Source: an uncultured Erythrobacter sp. (GTDB lineage: Bacteria; Pseudomonadota; Alphaproteobacteria; Sphingomonadales; Sphingomonadaceae). From it: 64,000 bases of DNA. The translations under genes were made by a program, and so were the position numbers. The notes under the pieces were generated by a model. That model was not told the origin of the DNA. It saw only the letters and a list, made by a program, of their open reading frames with translations, and made no database searches. Positions 27,687-36,285 of this stretch are shown here, piece by piece (position 1 is the first letter of the stretch; every line of letters starts with the position of its first letter). The stretch lies in the NCBI GenBank assembly GCA_947503275.1, contig CANNCZ010000002.1, forward strand, positions 578,733 through 642,732, written 5' to 3'.

Positions 27687-29261
27687 ATGGTAGCGGCAAC
27701 GTTCTGTGACATCGTTCATGGCCACTCACGCGATAGCGGCGACACCGCCGCCTTCACATTTGGCGATGAGGTTTTGACCTTTGATCAGCTTGATGCTGGC
27801 AGCAACAAGATCGCGCGCGCATTACAGGCGGCGGGAGTGACCAAGGGCGAGCGGGTCAGTTTCCTTGGCAAAAACCACCCTCTCTATTTCGAGGCATTGT
27901 TGGGCGCGGCCAAGATCGGTGCGGTGATGACCCCTGTGAACTGGCGGCTGGCGGCCCCCGAAGTCGCTTATATTCTTGGCAATTGCGAAGCGCGCATCGT
28001 GTTTGTCAGCGAAGGCTTCAGCGAGATGTTGGACAAGGTCAAAGGCGATTGCCCCCGCGTGGAACACGTTATCGGCATTGATGCGCCAGACCACGCAGGG
28101 ACCGATTATCGCACTTGGCGCGATGGCTTGTCCGATGATCCAGTTGATGTGCCGCTTGCGCTCGAAGATGATGCATTGCAGCTTTACACATCTGGCACCA
28201 CTGGGCGACCCAAAGGCGCGGTATTGACGCATGGATCACTGCTCCAGAGCCTCGATCCGGCATGCCATGGCGACAACATCCGCGATTGGCAGGAGCGCAG
28301 TGAAGGCGATGTCGCGCTGCTTGCGATGCCGTGTTTTCACATCAGCGGCTCTGGCAACGGTCTGACCACAATGATCGCGGGCACAACCTCGATTGTCTTG
28401 CCCGAATATGACCCGACACAGGCGCTGGAGCTGATCGAGAAATACAAGATATCCAAGATCTTTCTTGTCCCCGCGGCGATCCAGATCCTGCTCAACCATC
28501 CGCGTGTGCGCGAGGTCGATTTCAGCGATCTCACCCACATCACCTATGGCGCATCGCCCATCCCGCTCGAATTGATGCGCGAGGCGATGGAAGTGATCGG
28601 ATGCGGCTTTGTCCAGATGTATGGGATGACAGAAACCAGCGGCACGATCGTCGCGCTCGATCCCGAAGACCACGTGCCCGAAGGCTCGCCCAAAATGCGC
28701 AGCGTGGGAAAGCCTTTGAACGGGGTCGAGATCAAGATCATCGATGCTGACGGCAATCTGATTCCCACTGGCGAAGTGGGTGAGATCGCCACACGGTCAG
28801 CCCGCAACCTGGACCGCTATTGGAACAATCCAGAGGCGACCAATTCAACGATCGATGCTGATGGCTGGCTGCGTACGGGCGATGCCGGGTATCTGGATGA
28901 GGATGGCTATCTCTACATCCACGACCGGGTGAAAGACATGATCATCTCTGGCGGTGAGAACGTCTACCCGGCCGAGGTCGAAAACGCGCTCTATGCTCAT
29001 CCCGACGTTGCCGATGTCGCCGTGATCGGCGTGCCTGATCAAAAATGGGGCGAGGCGGTGAAGGCATGTGTTGTGTTAAAAGACGGTCAGCAATTGAGTG
29101 AGGCAGAGATGATTGCCCATGCTCGCGAACATATTGCCGGCTACAAATGCCCCAAATCGGTGGACTTTATAGAGGCTCTACCCCGCAACCCGTCAGGCAA
29201 GATCCTGCGTCGCGAGCTGCGCGCACCCTATTGGGAAGGCCGAACACGGGCAGTCAATTGA
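27687..29261 (+). CDS. AMP-dependent fatty-acid/carboxylate-CoA ligase (first of two)
   Basis: This enzyme activates a carboxylic acid to its CoA ester through an acyl-adenylate. From ATG 27687 (GAAGAGGA seven bases upstream; ATG 27669 is an alternative) it has 524 residues. The phosphate-binding loop is YTSGTTGRPKG (167-177), followed by YGMTETSG, GWLRTGD and the C-terminal catalytic lysine in NPSGKILRREL. It leads a ligase-VOC-NTF2 operon. The acid is unknown; medium or ring-bearing acids are plausible. Confidence 0.94.
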   Translation: MVAATFCDIVHGHSRDSGDTAAFTFGDEVLTFDQLDAGSNKIARALQAAGVTKGERVSFLGKNHPLYFEALLGAAKIGAVMTPVNWRLAAPEVAYILGNCEARIVFVSEGFSEMLDKVKGDCPRVEHVIGIDAPDHAGTDYRTWRDGLSDDPVDVPLALEDDALQLYTSGTTGRPKGAVLTHGSLLQSLDPACHGDNIRDWQERSEGDVALLAMPCFHISGSGNGLTTMIAGTTSIVLPEYDPTQALELIEKYKISKIFLVPAAIQILLNHPRVREVDFSDLTHITYGASPIPLELMREAMEVIGCGFVQMYGMTETSGTIVALDPEDHVPEGSPKMRSVGKPLNGVEIKIIDADGNLIPTGEVGEIATRSARNLDRYWNNPEATNSTIDADGWLRTGDAGYLDEDGYLYIHDRVKDMIISGGENVYPAEVENALYAHPDVADVAVIGVPDQKWGEAVKACVVLKDGQQLSEAEMIAHAREHIAGYKCPKSVDFIEALPRNPSGKILRRELRAPYWEGRTRAVN

Positions 29262-29809
29262 CGCAAGAAACGGAGCATATTGCCGCTGGACTTGCGATAC
29301 GCCAAGTCGCCTATTTCGTGCCTGACATCGAAGCGGCTGCCCGCGCGCATACCGCTCAATTTGACTCTGGACCGTTCTTCGTCTTCCGCAATGTTCCTCT
29401 GAACAGCAGCATTCATCGCGGCGTGGAACAACGCTTTGACCACTCATCAGCCTATGGCCAATGGGGTGATGTGATGATCGAATTTGTGCAGCAGCATGGC
29501 GATGAATCGAGCGCGATGCACGACCTTTATCCCGCCGGATCGGGGCGGTTTGGCCTCCATCACATGGCCGTTTTTGTCGATCAACTTGACGCCGCTATAT
29601 CCGATTTCGAGGAGCGCGGGCTTGCCCTTGCCCAGCTATCGCAAACCAATGATGGCACTCGCTTCGCCTTTGTCGACGGCTCGGCGTCTTTTGGCCACAT
29701 GATCGAGCTGTATGAGCCCAGTGATGCCCTGCTTGGGTTTTACCGAATGGTGCGGGATGCCTCGGCCAACTGGGATGGCAGCAATCCAATCCGCAACTTA
29801 GGAGAGTGA
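29258..29809 (+). CDS. VOC-superfamily (glyoxalase-fold) protein
   Basis: The protein is 183 residues from TTG 29258, which overlaps the ligase stop by four bases. The paired VOC beta-alpha-beta-beta-beta modules are seen as IRQVAYFVPDIEAAARAH and GLHHMAVFVDQLDAAISDF. Its C-terminus WDGSNPIRNLGE closely resembles that of the VOC protein encoded at 52582-53115, so the two are paralogues. The nearest characterised relatives are methylmalonyl-CoA-epimerase-like and lactoylglutathione-lyase-like proteins. It lacks the long two-domain layout of extradiol ring-cleavage enzymes. Function unknown. Confidence 0.85.
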   Translation: MTQETEHIAAGLAIRQVAYFVPDIEAAARAHTAQFDSGPFFVFRNVPLNSSIHRGVEQRFDHSSAYGQWGDVMIEFVQQHGDESSAMHDLYPAGSGRFGLHHMAVFVDQLDAAISDFEERGLALAQLSQTNDGTRFAFVDGSASFGHMIELYEPSDALLGFYRMVRDASANWDGSNPIRNLGE

Positions 29810-29810
29810 A

Positions 29811-30167
29811 ATGGCAGGCGAAGCTCAGCGCGTGATTGAACAGTTCTGGAATGTTCAGGATGCGGGCGACTACACCAAACTCGCAGCCCTGTTTGCCGAG
29901 GATGCACTCCTAGAAGACCCCATTTGGGGCCGGTATGAAGGGCGCGAGGCGATCCTCGGCTTTATGACCACAATGGTCGCCGAAATGTCGACGCGCAAAA
30001 TCCACTTCACCGTCGATGAAATTTGCGGGGACCATCACACCGCATGGGCGCGTTGGACCATGCACTCACCAGAAGGGGCTAGGGGTGGCGTTGGCATCTA
30101 CAAGGTTACGGGTGGCCAGCTTACCTATTACCGCGATTATATGGACACGCCAGCGGAGAGCGAGTGA
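29811..30167 (+). CDS. SnoaL-like/NTF2-fold protein
   Basis: The 118-residue protein has the family start (FWNVQDAGDYTKLAALFAED), the EDPIWGRYEGREAI strand-helix and ends with YYRDYMD, similar to the WRDYFD of limonene-epoxide hydrolases. The Arg-x-Asp pair of that family is not evident (ARWTMH). It may be an isomerase, dehydratase or divergent hydrolase. It is the last gene of the ligase-VOC-NTF2 unit. Confidence 0.85.
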   Translation: MAGEAQRVIEQFWNVQDAGDYTKLAALFAEDALLEDPIWGRYEGREAILGFMTTMVAEMSTRKIHFTVDEICGDHHTAWARWTMHSPEGARGGVGIYKVTGGQLTYYRDYMDTPAESE

Positions 30168-30171
30168 CGCT

Positions 30172-30702
30172 CTAAAGCTTGCGATATTGCGGGTGATCGG
30201 GGCCATCGACGCGGTAGGTGGGGAGCGGGAATTCGGGGTCGGGTTCGAACATCGGCTGGTTCGCGAGCGGGCTTTTCCAGTCCACGATGTAAGTGCGCGC
30301 TGAAATACGCCATTCGGGTTCATCTACGCCTGTGACAGAGCGTTTTTCCCACTCATCCAAGTATCGTCCGCCGATCAGATCGCCCGCAATGCTGCCATCC
30401 TCTTGCATACGACCGCCGCCAAAGACGCCGTAACACTCGCTGCTTGCAAAACCGGCTGAATGAAACCGTATCAATGGCTGTGACAGCATGTGCCAGCGCC
30501 GGGCAAGGCTGCTTTCGGTTTCCATCACAACAGACAGAAAATCCTCTGCGCGCCCTGAGAAAAAGCCATATTCGATATGTGCGTCGGGCCAATAACAGCT
30601 CGCCTGCCCCTCTGCATCCAGCCAGTCGAGCGTGCGGCAATAGCGCTGTATCACTTCGCTGATGGCCTGTTTGTCGATCAATTCCTGCAATTTCGGGTCC
30701 AC
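30172..30702 (-). CDS. SnoaL_4/NTF2-fold protein
   Basis: I choose GTG 30702 as start because GGGAGG lies seven bases upstream; the frame is open to 30849 but would overlap the divergent P450 gene. The 176 residues show KQAISEVIQRYCRTLDWLD and YWPDAHIEYGFF, the SnoaL_4 layout, and LIGGRYLDEWEKR, which matches GLYTDELQKR of the protein at 35525 and AGRYVDRFEKR of that at 26612. The three are paralogues. Role unknown. Confidence 0.83.
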   Translation of the reverse strand: MDPKLQELIDKQAISEVIQRYCRTLDWLDAEGQASCYWPDAHIEYGFFSGRAEDFLSVVMETESSLARRWHMLSQPLIRFHSAGFASSECYGVFGGGRMQEDGSIAGDLIGGRYLDEWEKRSVTGVDEPEWRISARTYIVDWKSPLANQPMFEPDPEFPLPTYRVDGPDHPQYRKL

Positions 30703-30792
30703 GGCATAACCTCCCCATTTCCGCCAATTGTGCACTCGCACTATCGCGGGGATTGTCGCTCCCGCGCCATAGGCACTTTGAGGAGGACACAG

Positions 30793-32067
30793 ATGGCAAG
30801 TGAACCGAGCACAGCTGGCATCAATCTGTTCGATCCTGAGCTGCAACAATGCCCCTATGACGCGTATAAACAGCTACGCGATGACGCGCCGGTCTATCAG
30901 ATACCGGGCACCGATATGTTCGTTGTCAGCCGCTATGACCACGTGCGCGAAGTGTTGATGGACCCGAAGCGTTTTCCCAGTTCCTCTGCCGAAACGCCGT
31001 TCCGCGCGTCGGCTGGCAATGTCGAACGCGGCGAGATGGTTGCGGCACGTTTTGCCGAAAAGGGGTGGGTGCCGGCACCGACATTGAACGGGCGCGATGA
31101 TCCCAACCACAAACAGATGCGGGCGATGTTCAATCAGGCGTTCAAGCCATCGCGCATCAAAGAAATCGACGGCGCGGTTGAAGGTCTTGCCTATGAGTTG
31201 ATCGACGGCTTTCTGGCCGATGGGCGTTGCGAATGGGTCAAGGCGTTTTGCGTGCCCCTGCCGCTGTTTATCATTGGCGAACAAATGGGCGCAAAGCGTG
31301 AGGATATGTGGCGGATCAAGCGTTGGACTGATGCGTTTTTCCAGCGCATCTCATTGATGCTGCCCGAGGACCAACACATGGAAATGGTCGACCGTGAGAT
31401 CGAAGCGCAGCACTATTTCCAGCCCATCTTTGATCGCCTGCGCGAACAACCCGATGACACTTTGATCAGCGTGCTGGTCAACACCGTGATCGATGAATGG
31501 GGTCGCACGCTCACCGACAATGAGCTTCATGGGGAGATGATGGCCGATACGTTTGTGGGCGGCAGCGAAACAACCACCAATGCTCTGGCCGCAGGAATGA
31601 AACTGCTGATTGAGAACAAGGATGTCTGGCATCAGCTTAAGAGCGACCCCGATCGCTATATGAAGGTGTTTGTCGAAGAGGTCGTGCGGTTGGAAAGCCC
31701 GGTGCAATCGCTGATGCGGTTTGTGCGTGAGGATACCGAATTGGCCGGAGTAACACTGCCAGCAGGGGCGATGATCAATATCCGTTTTGCCGCCGCGAAC
31801 AGAGATGAACGCGCGTTCGAATGCCCCGAAAAACTCGATCTCGACCGACCCAAGGCGGGCGCGCATATGGGCTTTGGATCAGGCACGCATCACTGTCTGG
31901 GCGCACCCTTAGCGCGGCGCGAGTTGATCTGGGGCTTCACAGCCGTCGTCGACCGGTTTGAGGATATGTGGTTTGCCGAAGGGAAGAATGATTTCAGCTA
32001 TCACCCGCATTTCCTGCTGCGGAGCTTGAAGGAACTGCATATCGAGTTTGAACCGAAGAAAACCTAG
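30793..32067 (+). CDS. Cytochrome P450 (first of two)
   Basis: This 424-residue soluble bacterial P450 shows the oxygen-activating I-helix motif VGGSETTT (255-262), the ExxR motif Glu296-Arg299 and the haem loop GFGSGTHHCLG with thiolate ligand Cys368. It would hydroxylate an unactivated C-H bond or epoxidise a double bond with electrons from a ferredoxin; none is encoded here. AGGAGGA precedes the ATG. Its stop codon forms CTAG with that of the convergent flavoprotein gene. Confidence 0.96.
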   Translation: MASEPSTAGINLFDPELQQCPYDAYKQLRDDAPVYQIPGTDMFVVSRYDHVREVLMDPKRFPSSSAETPFRASAGNVERGEMVAARFAEKGWVPAPTLNGRDDPNHKQMRAMFNQAFKPSRIKEIDGAVEGLAYELIDGFLADGRCEWVKAFCVPLPLFIIGEQMGAKREDMWRIKRWTDAFFQRISLMLPEDQHMEMVDREIEAQHYFQPIFDRLREQPDDTLISVLVNTVIDEWGRTLTDNELHGEMMADTFVGGSETTTNALAAGMKLLIENKDVWHQLKSDPDRYMKVFVEEVVRLESPVQSLMRFVREDTELAGVTLPAGAMINIRFAAANRDERAFECPEKLDLDRPKAGAHMGFGSGTHHCLGAPLARRELIWGFTAVVDRFEDMWFAEGKNDFSYHPHFLLRSLKELHIEFEPKKT

Positions 32068-33683
32068 GCGTTCGCCCGCGCGGCTGTGCGACCGGCGATA
32101 TATCCGAAAGTCAGCGCCGGGCCGAGCGTCCCGCCTGCCCCTGCATATATTCCGCCAGTCGGACAAGCGATGGCATTGCCAGCGCCGTAGAGTCCCGCAA
32201 TCGGCTGCCCATCATGGCCCAAAATGCGCGCTGCTCCATCGGTGCGTGGACCGCCATTTGTGCCGAGCAATCCCATGCGAATTTCCACGGCGTAAAATGG
32301 CGCACTGGCAACCGAGCCCAGCGTCACGGCCGTACCTTCGCGGCTACGGTCTCCATAAAAATGATCGTAAGTGCTGGTGCCGCGCGCGAAGTCCGGATCA
32401 TGCCCTGCTTCCGCATGGAGATTAAAGCGTTCGACCGTCCGACAAAGCGCATCGCCGGGCAGGCCAATGATCTCGGCCAAACCTTCCAAAGTTTCGGCTC
32501 GCATCACCCACTCCGGCACCGGCTGACCCGGCAAGCGTGGGCCGATCGGGTATCGCTCAACATAGTTGGCATCGAACACCAACCATGCGGGCAGGTTCGG
32601 GTAGTCATAACTTTGCGGGTCGAATTGGTGGAATGCTCCGGCAAGCGCGGAATAATTCGCGGCCTCATTGCAGAACCTTTTGCCAGCGCGATTGACCATC
32701 AGGGAATGCGGCACAGTGCGCTCGATCAAGACAGGGGCAGCGCGCTGATCTCCATTGGGCCAAGGCATATCGGGCATCACCAAGGTAGGCGCCCACCACC
32801 CTTGGGTCATATTGCCTAGCTTTGCGCCGCTCTCCATGGCGAGCTTCAAGCCGTCTCCGCGCGCGGTCGGCGGGCTGGCGGGGGCATCCATTGGACCGCG
32901 CAGGAATGTCTGGCGCATGTCCTCATCCCATTCGAACCCGCCCGTGGTGATTATAACGCCGCTGCGTGCCGTCAGGGTGAACGCCTCACCCTTTCGGGTC
33001 CCTTCGATGCCGGTGATCCGCTCTCCGTCTTTGAGCAGCCGTTTGGTTTCCACCTCCAAGATCGGCTCGATTCCCCGATCCAGACACGCTTTCAAAAGTC
33101 GGCCAACCATCGCCTGACCAAAGCCGCGTTCGTTATTGGCCAATCGCCGCTGCAATTCTTCTGGTGGCACGACGCCGCTGCCGCCGCCCAAGGGCGTCTC
33201 CCGCAACATCATCGGCTTTGGCTCTTCAATCGCGGTGATGCGATCCGCCCAATCGCCCAGTTCGCCCAGCGCAAACAGGTCATGGTCGAGCGCGCGGCCC
33301 CCTTCCGGTTTTGCACCTGGACGATCGAGGTAATAATCGGGATAGCCATCCAGCAGCACCACTTTGAGCGCGCCTGCATCCTCCAAAAAGCCAAGCGCTT
33401 CAGGACCGGTATCGACAAACGCCTCAAGCGTCTCATCCACCAGATCACCGTGATCTAGGGAGTGAAAATAGGCGAGCGCCTCTTCGCGACTATCCGCCAT
33501 GCCGGCGGCACGTTGGCGCGGATTGTCTGCGACCCAGATCACACCGCCCGATATCGCGCCGGTCCCACCGATCTGGTTAAACCGCTCGACCAAGGCGACC
33601 TTAGCCCCCGCCTCATGCGCGGCCAGAGCGGCGGTCATGCCGGCCGGGCCGCAGCCAAGGATTATGATATCGACGTCACTCAT
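32064..33683 (-). CDS. 3-ketosteroid delta1-dehydrogenase-like FAD enzyme
   Basis: This 539-residue flavoprotein of the FAD_binding_2 family has its dinucleotide loop at the N-terminus (LGCGPAGM). Two features point to the KstD group rather than fumarate reductase: YPDYYLDRPG around residues 115-123, where KstD has a catalytic Tyr, and GGIYAGAGGTLGPALTFGY near the C-terminus, matching the Tyr-x3-Gly pair of KstD (Tyr513, Gly517 here). KstD removes C1/C2 hydrogens of 3-ketosteroids; the true substrate here is unknown. Start ATG 33683; no strong ribosome binding site. Confidence 0.85.
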   Translation of the reverse strand: MSDVDIIILGCGPAGMTAALAAHEAGAKVALVERFNQIGGTGAISGGVIWVADNPRQRAAGMADSREEALAYFHSLDHGDLVDETLEAFVDTGPEALGFLEDAGALKVVLLDGYPDYYLDRPGAKPEGGRALDHDLFALGELGDWADRITAIEEPKPMMLRETPLGGGSGVVPPEELQRRLANNERGFGQAMVGRLLKACLDRGIEPILEVETKRLLKDGERITGIEGTRKGEAFTLTARSGVIITTGGFEWDEDMRQTFLRGPMDAPASPPTARGDGLKLAMESGAKLGNMTQGWWAPTLVMPDMPWPNGDQRAAPVLIERTVPHSLMVNRAGKRFCNEAANYSALAGAFHQFDPQSYDYPNLPAWLVFDANYVERYPIGPRLPGQPVPEWVMRAETLEGLAEIIGLPGDALCRTVERFNLHAEAGHDPDFARGTSTYDHFYGDRSREGTAVTLGSVASAPFYAVEIRMGLLGTNGGPRTDGAARILGHDGQPIAGLYGAGNAIACPTGGIYAGAGGTLGPALTFGYIAGRTAARANA

Positions 33684-33724
33684 AGGATGGCACCATCGCG
33701 CGAAATTGCCGCAGAACAATTGCT

Positions 33725-33740
33725 CATTTTGGCATGGTGC
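33725..33740. promoter_or_regulatory. CATTTTGG-CAT-GGTGC element between flavoprotein and SDR genes
   Basis: The element lies centrally in the 102-base divergent region (starts 33683 minus and 33786 plus). It matches the element at 35435-35461 (minus strand CACTTTTGG-GAAG-GGTGC) in both halves and nearly in spacing. It is reported as a candidate operator on the strength of recurrence. Confidence 0.4.
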
Positions 33741-33785
33741 ATCGGCCAGCACAGCCCGCTAAGTATGGGATGAAGGAGAGATGCC

Positions 33786-34574
33786 ATGAAACTCGAAGGC
33801 AAAGTTGCTGCAATTACAGGCGGGACAGCGGGACTTGGGCGCGGAATTGCAGAGGCATTCCTAGCCGAAGGAGCAAAAGTTGCTCTGTTTGCACGCAATC
33901 CAGAAAAAGGCGCACGAGTGATCGAAGAGATCCGGGCCCACCGCTCTGGCCCAGACCGTGCGATCTTCGTCGCAGGCGATGTGATGCAACAGAGTGATGT
34001 TGAGGGGTTTATCGACAAAACTATCGACGAATTCGGCACAATCGACATTTTGGTGAACAATGCAGGCGGTGCAGGCGACCTGCAACCGATGGTAAACCTG
34101 TCGGATGAGGCATTTGATGAAGCGATGAAGTGGAATGTCTATTCCACATTCTGGGCCACCCGCCGCGCGCTGCCCGAAATGCTTGAGAAGAAGTACGGCC
34201 GCGTGATCAATATGTCATCGATGGAGGGGAAACACGGCAAGCCCGTCTTCACTGCCTACACCGCGGCAAAGCATGCGGTGAATGGCCTCACCAAAAGCCT
34301 CGCACGTGAGGTGGGCGAGGCAGGCGTCACAGTGAATGCGATCTGTCCGGGCCTGGTGGTGACTGATATCATCAAGAATAACGGCCCCGAAACCGCGAAA
34401 GCGATGGGGATGGAGTTCGACGATATGATCACGATGTTCGCACAAGAAGCCGCGATCAAACGTCCCAACACTGTCGAGGAAATCGCGGCTGTGGCGCTGC
34501 TGATGGCATCCGAAGAAGGTGCAGGCATCACCGGAGCAATGTTCAGCGTCGACGGTGGGACCGCTCAGTTCTAA
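33786..34574 (+). CDS. Short-chain dehydrogenase/reductase
   Basis: This 262-residue classical SDR has TGGTAGLGRG as cofactor loop, ARNPEKG (basic residues favouring NADP), NNAG, the Ser in MSSMEGK and YTAAK. The segment MGMEFDDMITMF after the substrate loop resembles 3-hydroxybutyrate-dehydrogenase-like members. GAAGGAGAG precedes the ATG. It is transcribed away from the KstD-like gene, so both may act on one ring system. Confidence 0.92.
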   Translation: MKLEGKVAAITGGTAGLGRGIAEAFLAEGAKVALFARNPEKGARVIEEIRAHRSGPDRAIFVAGDVMQQSDVEGFIDKTIDEFGTIDILVNNAGGAGDLQPMVNLSDEAFDEAMKWNVYSTFWATRRALPEMLEKKYGRVINMSSMEGKHGKPVFTAYTAAKHAVNGLTKSLAREVGEAGVTVNAICPGLVVTDIIKNNGPETAKAMGMEFDDMITMFAQEAAIKRPNTVEEIAAVALLMASEEGAGITGAMFSVDGGTAQF

Positions 34575-34581
34575 GCGCCGC

Positions 34582-35394
34582 TTAGCCCTCCTGCATTTTC
34601 GCCATCGCCGCGCCTACTGCTGCTTCGATATCCGCTGCCTGTGGGTTACCGCGAATCGTCACCCCACCATTGGGTTGAATATTCTGACCCGTAACAAACG
34701 CATGATCTCCGCACAGCCATAGGCAAGCATGGGCAACGTCCTCTGACGTATTCAACCGCCCGAGCGGATAGCGCGGAAGGAACGCATCGACGAGACCGGG
34801 CGTGGCAAATGCGCCCTCTGTCATGGGGCTTTCAGTGAATGCGGGTGAGACGCTGTTTGCACGAATACCAAGATGCCCGAAATCGTTCGCCACGCATTCG
34901 ATCATCGCCTCACCGGCGCGCTTTGTGCCGATATAAGCCGCGTGATTGTTGATCGGAGCTTTCGTGGTGGCAGACGATAGCGAAATGATCGAACCGCCGG
35001 TTGGCTCTTGCTCGCTCATCACTTTCACGAAGGCCTGAAGGAAGTGATGGGTGCCTTTGAATTGCAGATCGGTGATCGCGTTTAGATCGTCCTCGCTCGT
35101 CTCAAGCAAGTTCGCCAGCAGGCCCCAACCCACACAATTGACCGCTGCGTCGACCCGTCCATATTCGGCCACCGCTTTGTCAGCCAACGCATGAACCGCA
35201 GTGCGGTCCGTGATATCGCACAGCGCATAAGACCCGCCAATTTCACTGGCGAGCGCGGCCAATGGCTCTTCCTTTCGCCCGGCGACCATGACCTTCGCCC
35301 CTTCGCTAGCGAAAAGCCGTGCCATCACCTGTCCCATATTTCCGGTGCTCGCGGCGCCCAAGATTACCGCGCTTTTGCCTTCCAACTGGCCCAT
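34582..35394 (-). CDS. Short-chain dehydrogenase/reductase
   Basis: The 270-residue SDR has a cofactor loop (LGAASTGNMG) longer than the classical TGxxxGxG, like that of enoyl-ACP-reductase-type (FabI-like) SDRs, but the catalytic pair is classical (YIGTK, with Ser in LSSATTK). NCVG replaces NNAG. ATG 35394 has AAAGGAG seven bases upstream. It is divergent from the NTF2-ABM-MobA operon, with a candidate operator between. Confidence 0.9.
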   Translation of the reverse strand: MGQLEGKSAVILGAASTGNMGQVMARLFASEGAKVMVAGRKEEPLAALASEIGGSYALCDITDRTAVHALADKAVAEYGRVDAAVNCVGWGLLANLLETSEDDLNAITDLQFKGTHHFLQAFVKVMSEQEPTGGSIISLSSATTKAPINNHAAYIGTKRAGEAMIECVANDFGHLGIRANSVSPAFTESPMTEGAFATPGLVDAFLPRYPLGRLNTSEDVAHACLWLCGDHAFVTGQNIQPNGGVTIRGNPQAADIEAAVGAAMAKMQEG

Positions 35395-35434
35395 TGCCGT
35401 CTCCTTTGTGTTGTCAGAGACCTAACACGGGGAT

Positions 35435-35461
35435 GGCACCGTGCACCCTTCCCAAAAGTGT
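35435..35461. promoter_or_regulatory. GGCACC...CCAAAAGTG element, divergent SDR/NTF2 promoter region
   Basis: On the minus strand the site reads ACACTTTTGG-GAAG-GGTGC then GGTGCC. It lies about 60 bases from each of the two divergent starts (35394 and 35525). It is the clearest copy of the element seen also at 25531, 33725 and 37863. Confidence 0.42.
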
Positions 35462-35524
35462 CCATTGTGGCGAAGCTCCGCGCGCTTGATAGCGGACCAG
35501 AGTAATTATCAGGAGAAAGCACCC

Positions 35525-35944
35525 ATGTTCACCGGACCGATGGAGGATCGCCTTGCAATCCGCGAATTGCACGAAACCTATGGCGATGGAGTGGTGCGAT
35601 TTGACGCGGAAACTTGGGGATCGGTTTGGGCAGATGATGCCGACTGGGATTTCATGGGAATGGAGATCAAAGGGCGCGAGGCGATTGTTGAGCTGTGGCT
35701 GGGCGCGATGTCCAACTTTGACGCGGTCAGCTTTCAATGCGTGCCTGCCTCGATTGAAGTGGATGGCGACCGGGCGACGTCGCGGTGCCAAACGCAAGAA
35801 GTGCTGAAAGGCAAAGACGGATCAACCCGGATGCTTGGCGGGCTCTACACAGATGAGCTGCAGAAGCGCGACGGTGCATGGGTTTACACCAAACGCGCTT
35901 TCAAAGTTGTCGCCGAATACAATCCTGCAGAGGAGAACGCCTGA
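35525..35944 (+). CDS. SnoaL_4/NTF2-fold protein
   Basis: The 139-residue protein from ATG 35525 (CAGGAG upstream) has EDRLAIRELHETYGDGVVRFD and WADDADWDFMGMEIKG, the SnoaL_4 pattern, and GGLYTDELQKRDGAWVYTKR near the end. It is a paralogue of the proteins at 26612 and 30172. It overlaps the following ABM gene by one base (TGATG). A beta-subunit-like or isomerase role is possible. Confidence 0.86.
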   Translation: MFTGPMEDRLAIRELHETYGDGVVRFDAETWGSVWADDADWDFMGMEIKGREAIVELWLGAMSNFDAVSFQCVPASIEVDGDRATSRCQTQEVLKGKDGSTRMLGGLYTDELQKRDGAWVYTKRAFKVVAEYNPAEENA

Positions 35945-36285
35945 TGGCCAAGATCGTAATCGCCGCTCAAATTGACTTGGATCCGGCAAAGCGAGCCGAG
36001 GCTCTCACCAGCGCGCAGGTGCATATTGACGCCGCCCTCGCGCAAGATGGATGCATCGCCTATGATTGGAGCGCGGATGGCAAAAATCCGGCGCGGGTCA
36101 ATGTGTTCGAAGAGTGGGAAAGCGAAGAAGCGTTGGCGCACCACTTTGCCAATGCCGCCTATGCCGGAATGCGCGATCACATCGGCACGTTTGGCCTGAC
36201 AGGCGCAGCCAGCAAGAAATACCGCGTCGATGCCGAAGGGCCAGTTTATAACGCCGCAGGTGAAGCGACCGAGGCGTTTGACTGA
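35944..36285 (+). CDS. Antibiotic-biosynthesis-monooxygenase-like (YgiN/quinol monooxygenase fold) protein
   Basis: The protein has 113 residues. The ferredoxin-like ABM domain is recognised by IVIAAQIDLDPAKR, the DGCIAYDWS strand and NVFEEWESEEALAHHF. Such dimers act as cofactor-free quinol or polyketide oxygenases, or as chaperones of small molecules. It sits between an NTF2-fold gene and mobA, coupled to both (TGATG; 8-base overlap). Specific function unknown. Confidence 0.87.
   Translation: MAKIVIAAQIDLDPAKRAEALTSAQVHIDAALAQDGCIAYDWSADGKNPARVNVFEEWESEEALAHHFANAAYAGMRDHIGTFGLTGAASKKYRVDAEGPVYNAAGEATEAFD

Noticed and set aside
29258..29809. VOC proteins as extradiol ring-cleavage dioxygenases
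   Set aside because: They are about 180 residues with two modules only and lack the longer two-domain layout; they resemble epimerase/glyoxalase-like members.
30703..30849. N-terminal extension of the NTF2-fold gene 30172-30702
   Set aside because: It would cover the P450 start; GTG 30702 has GGGAGG at proper distance.
35433..35450. TGGCAC in divergent promoter regions as a sigma-54 promoter
   Set aside because: The TTGC half at the required spacing is missing at 35433 and 33684, and no sigma-54 activator is encoded nearby.
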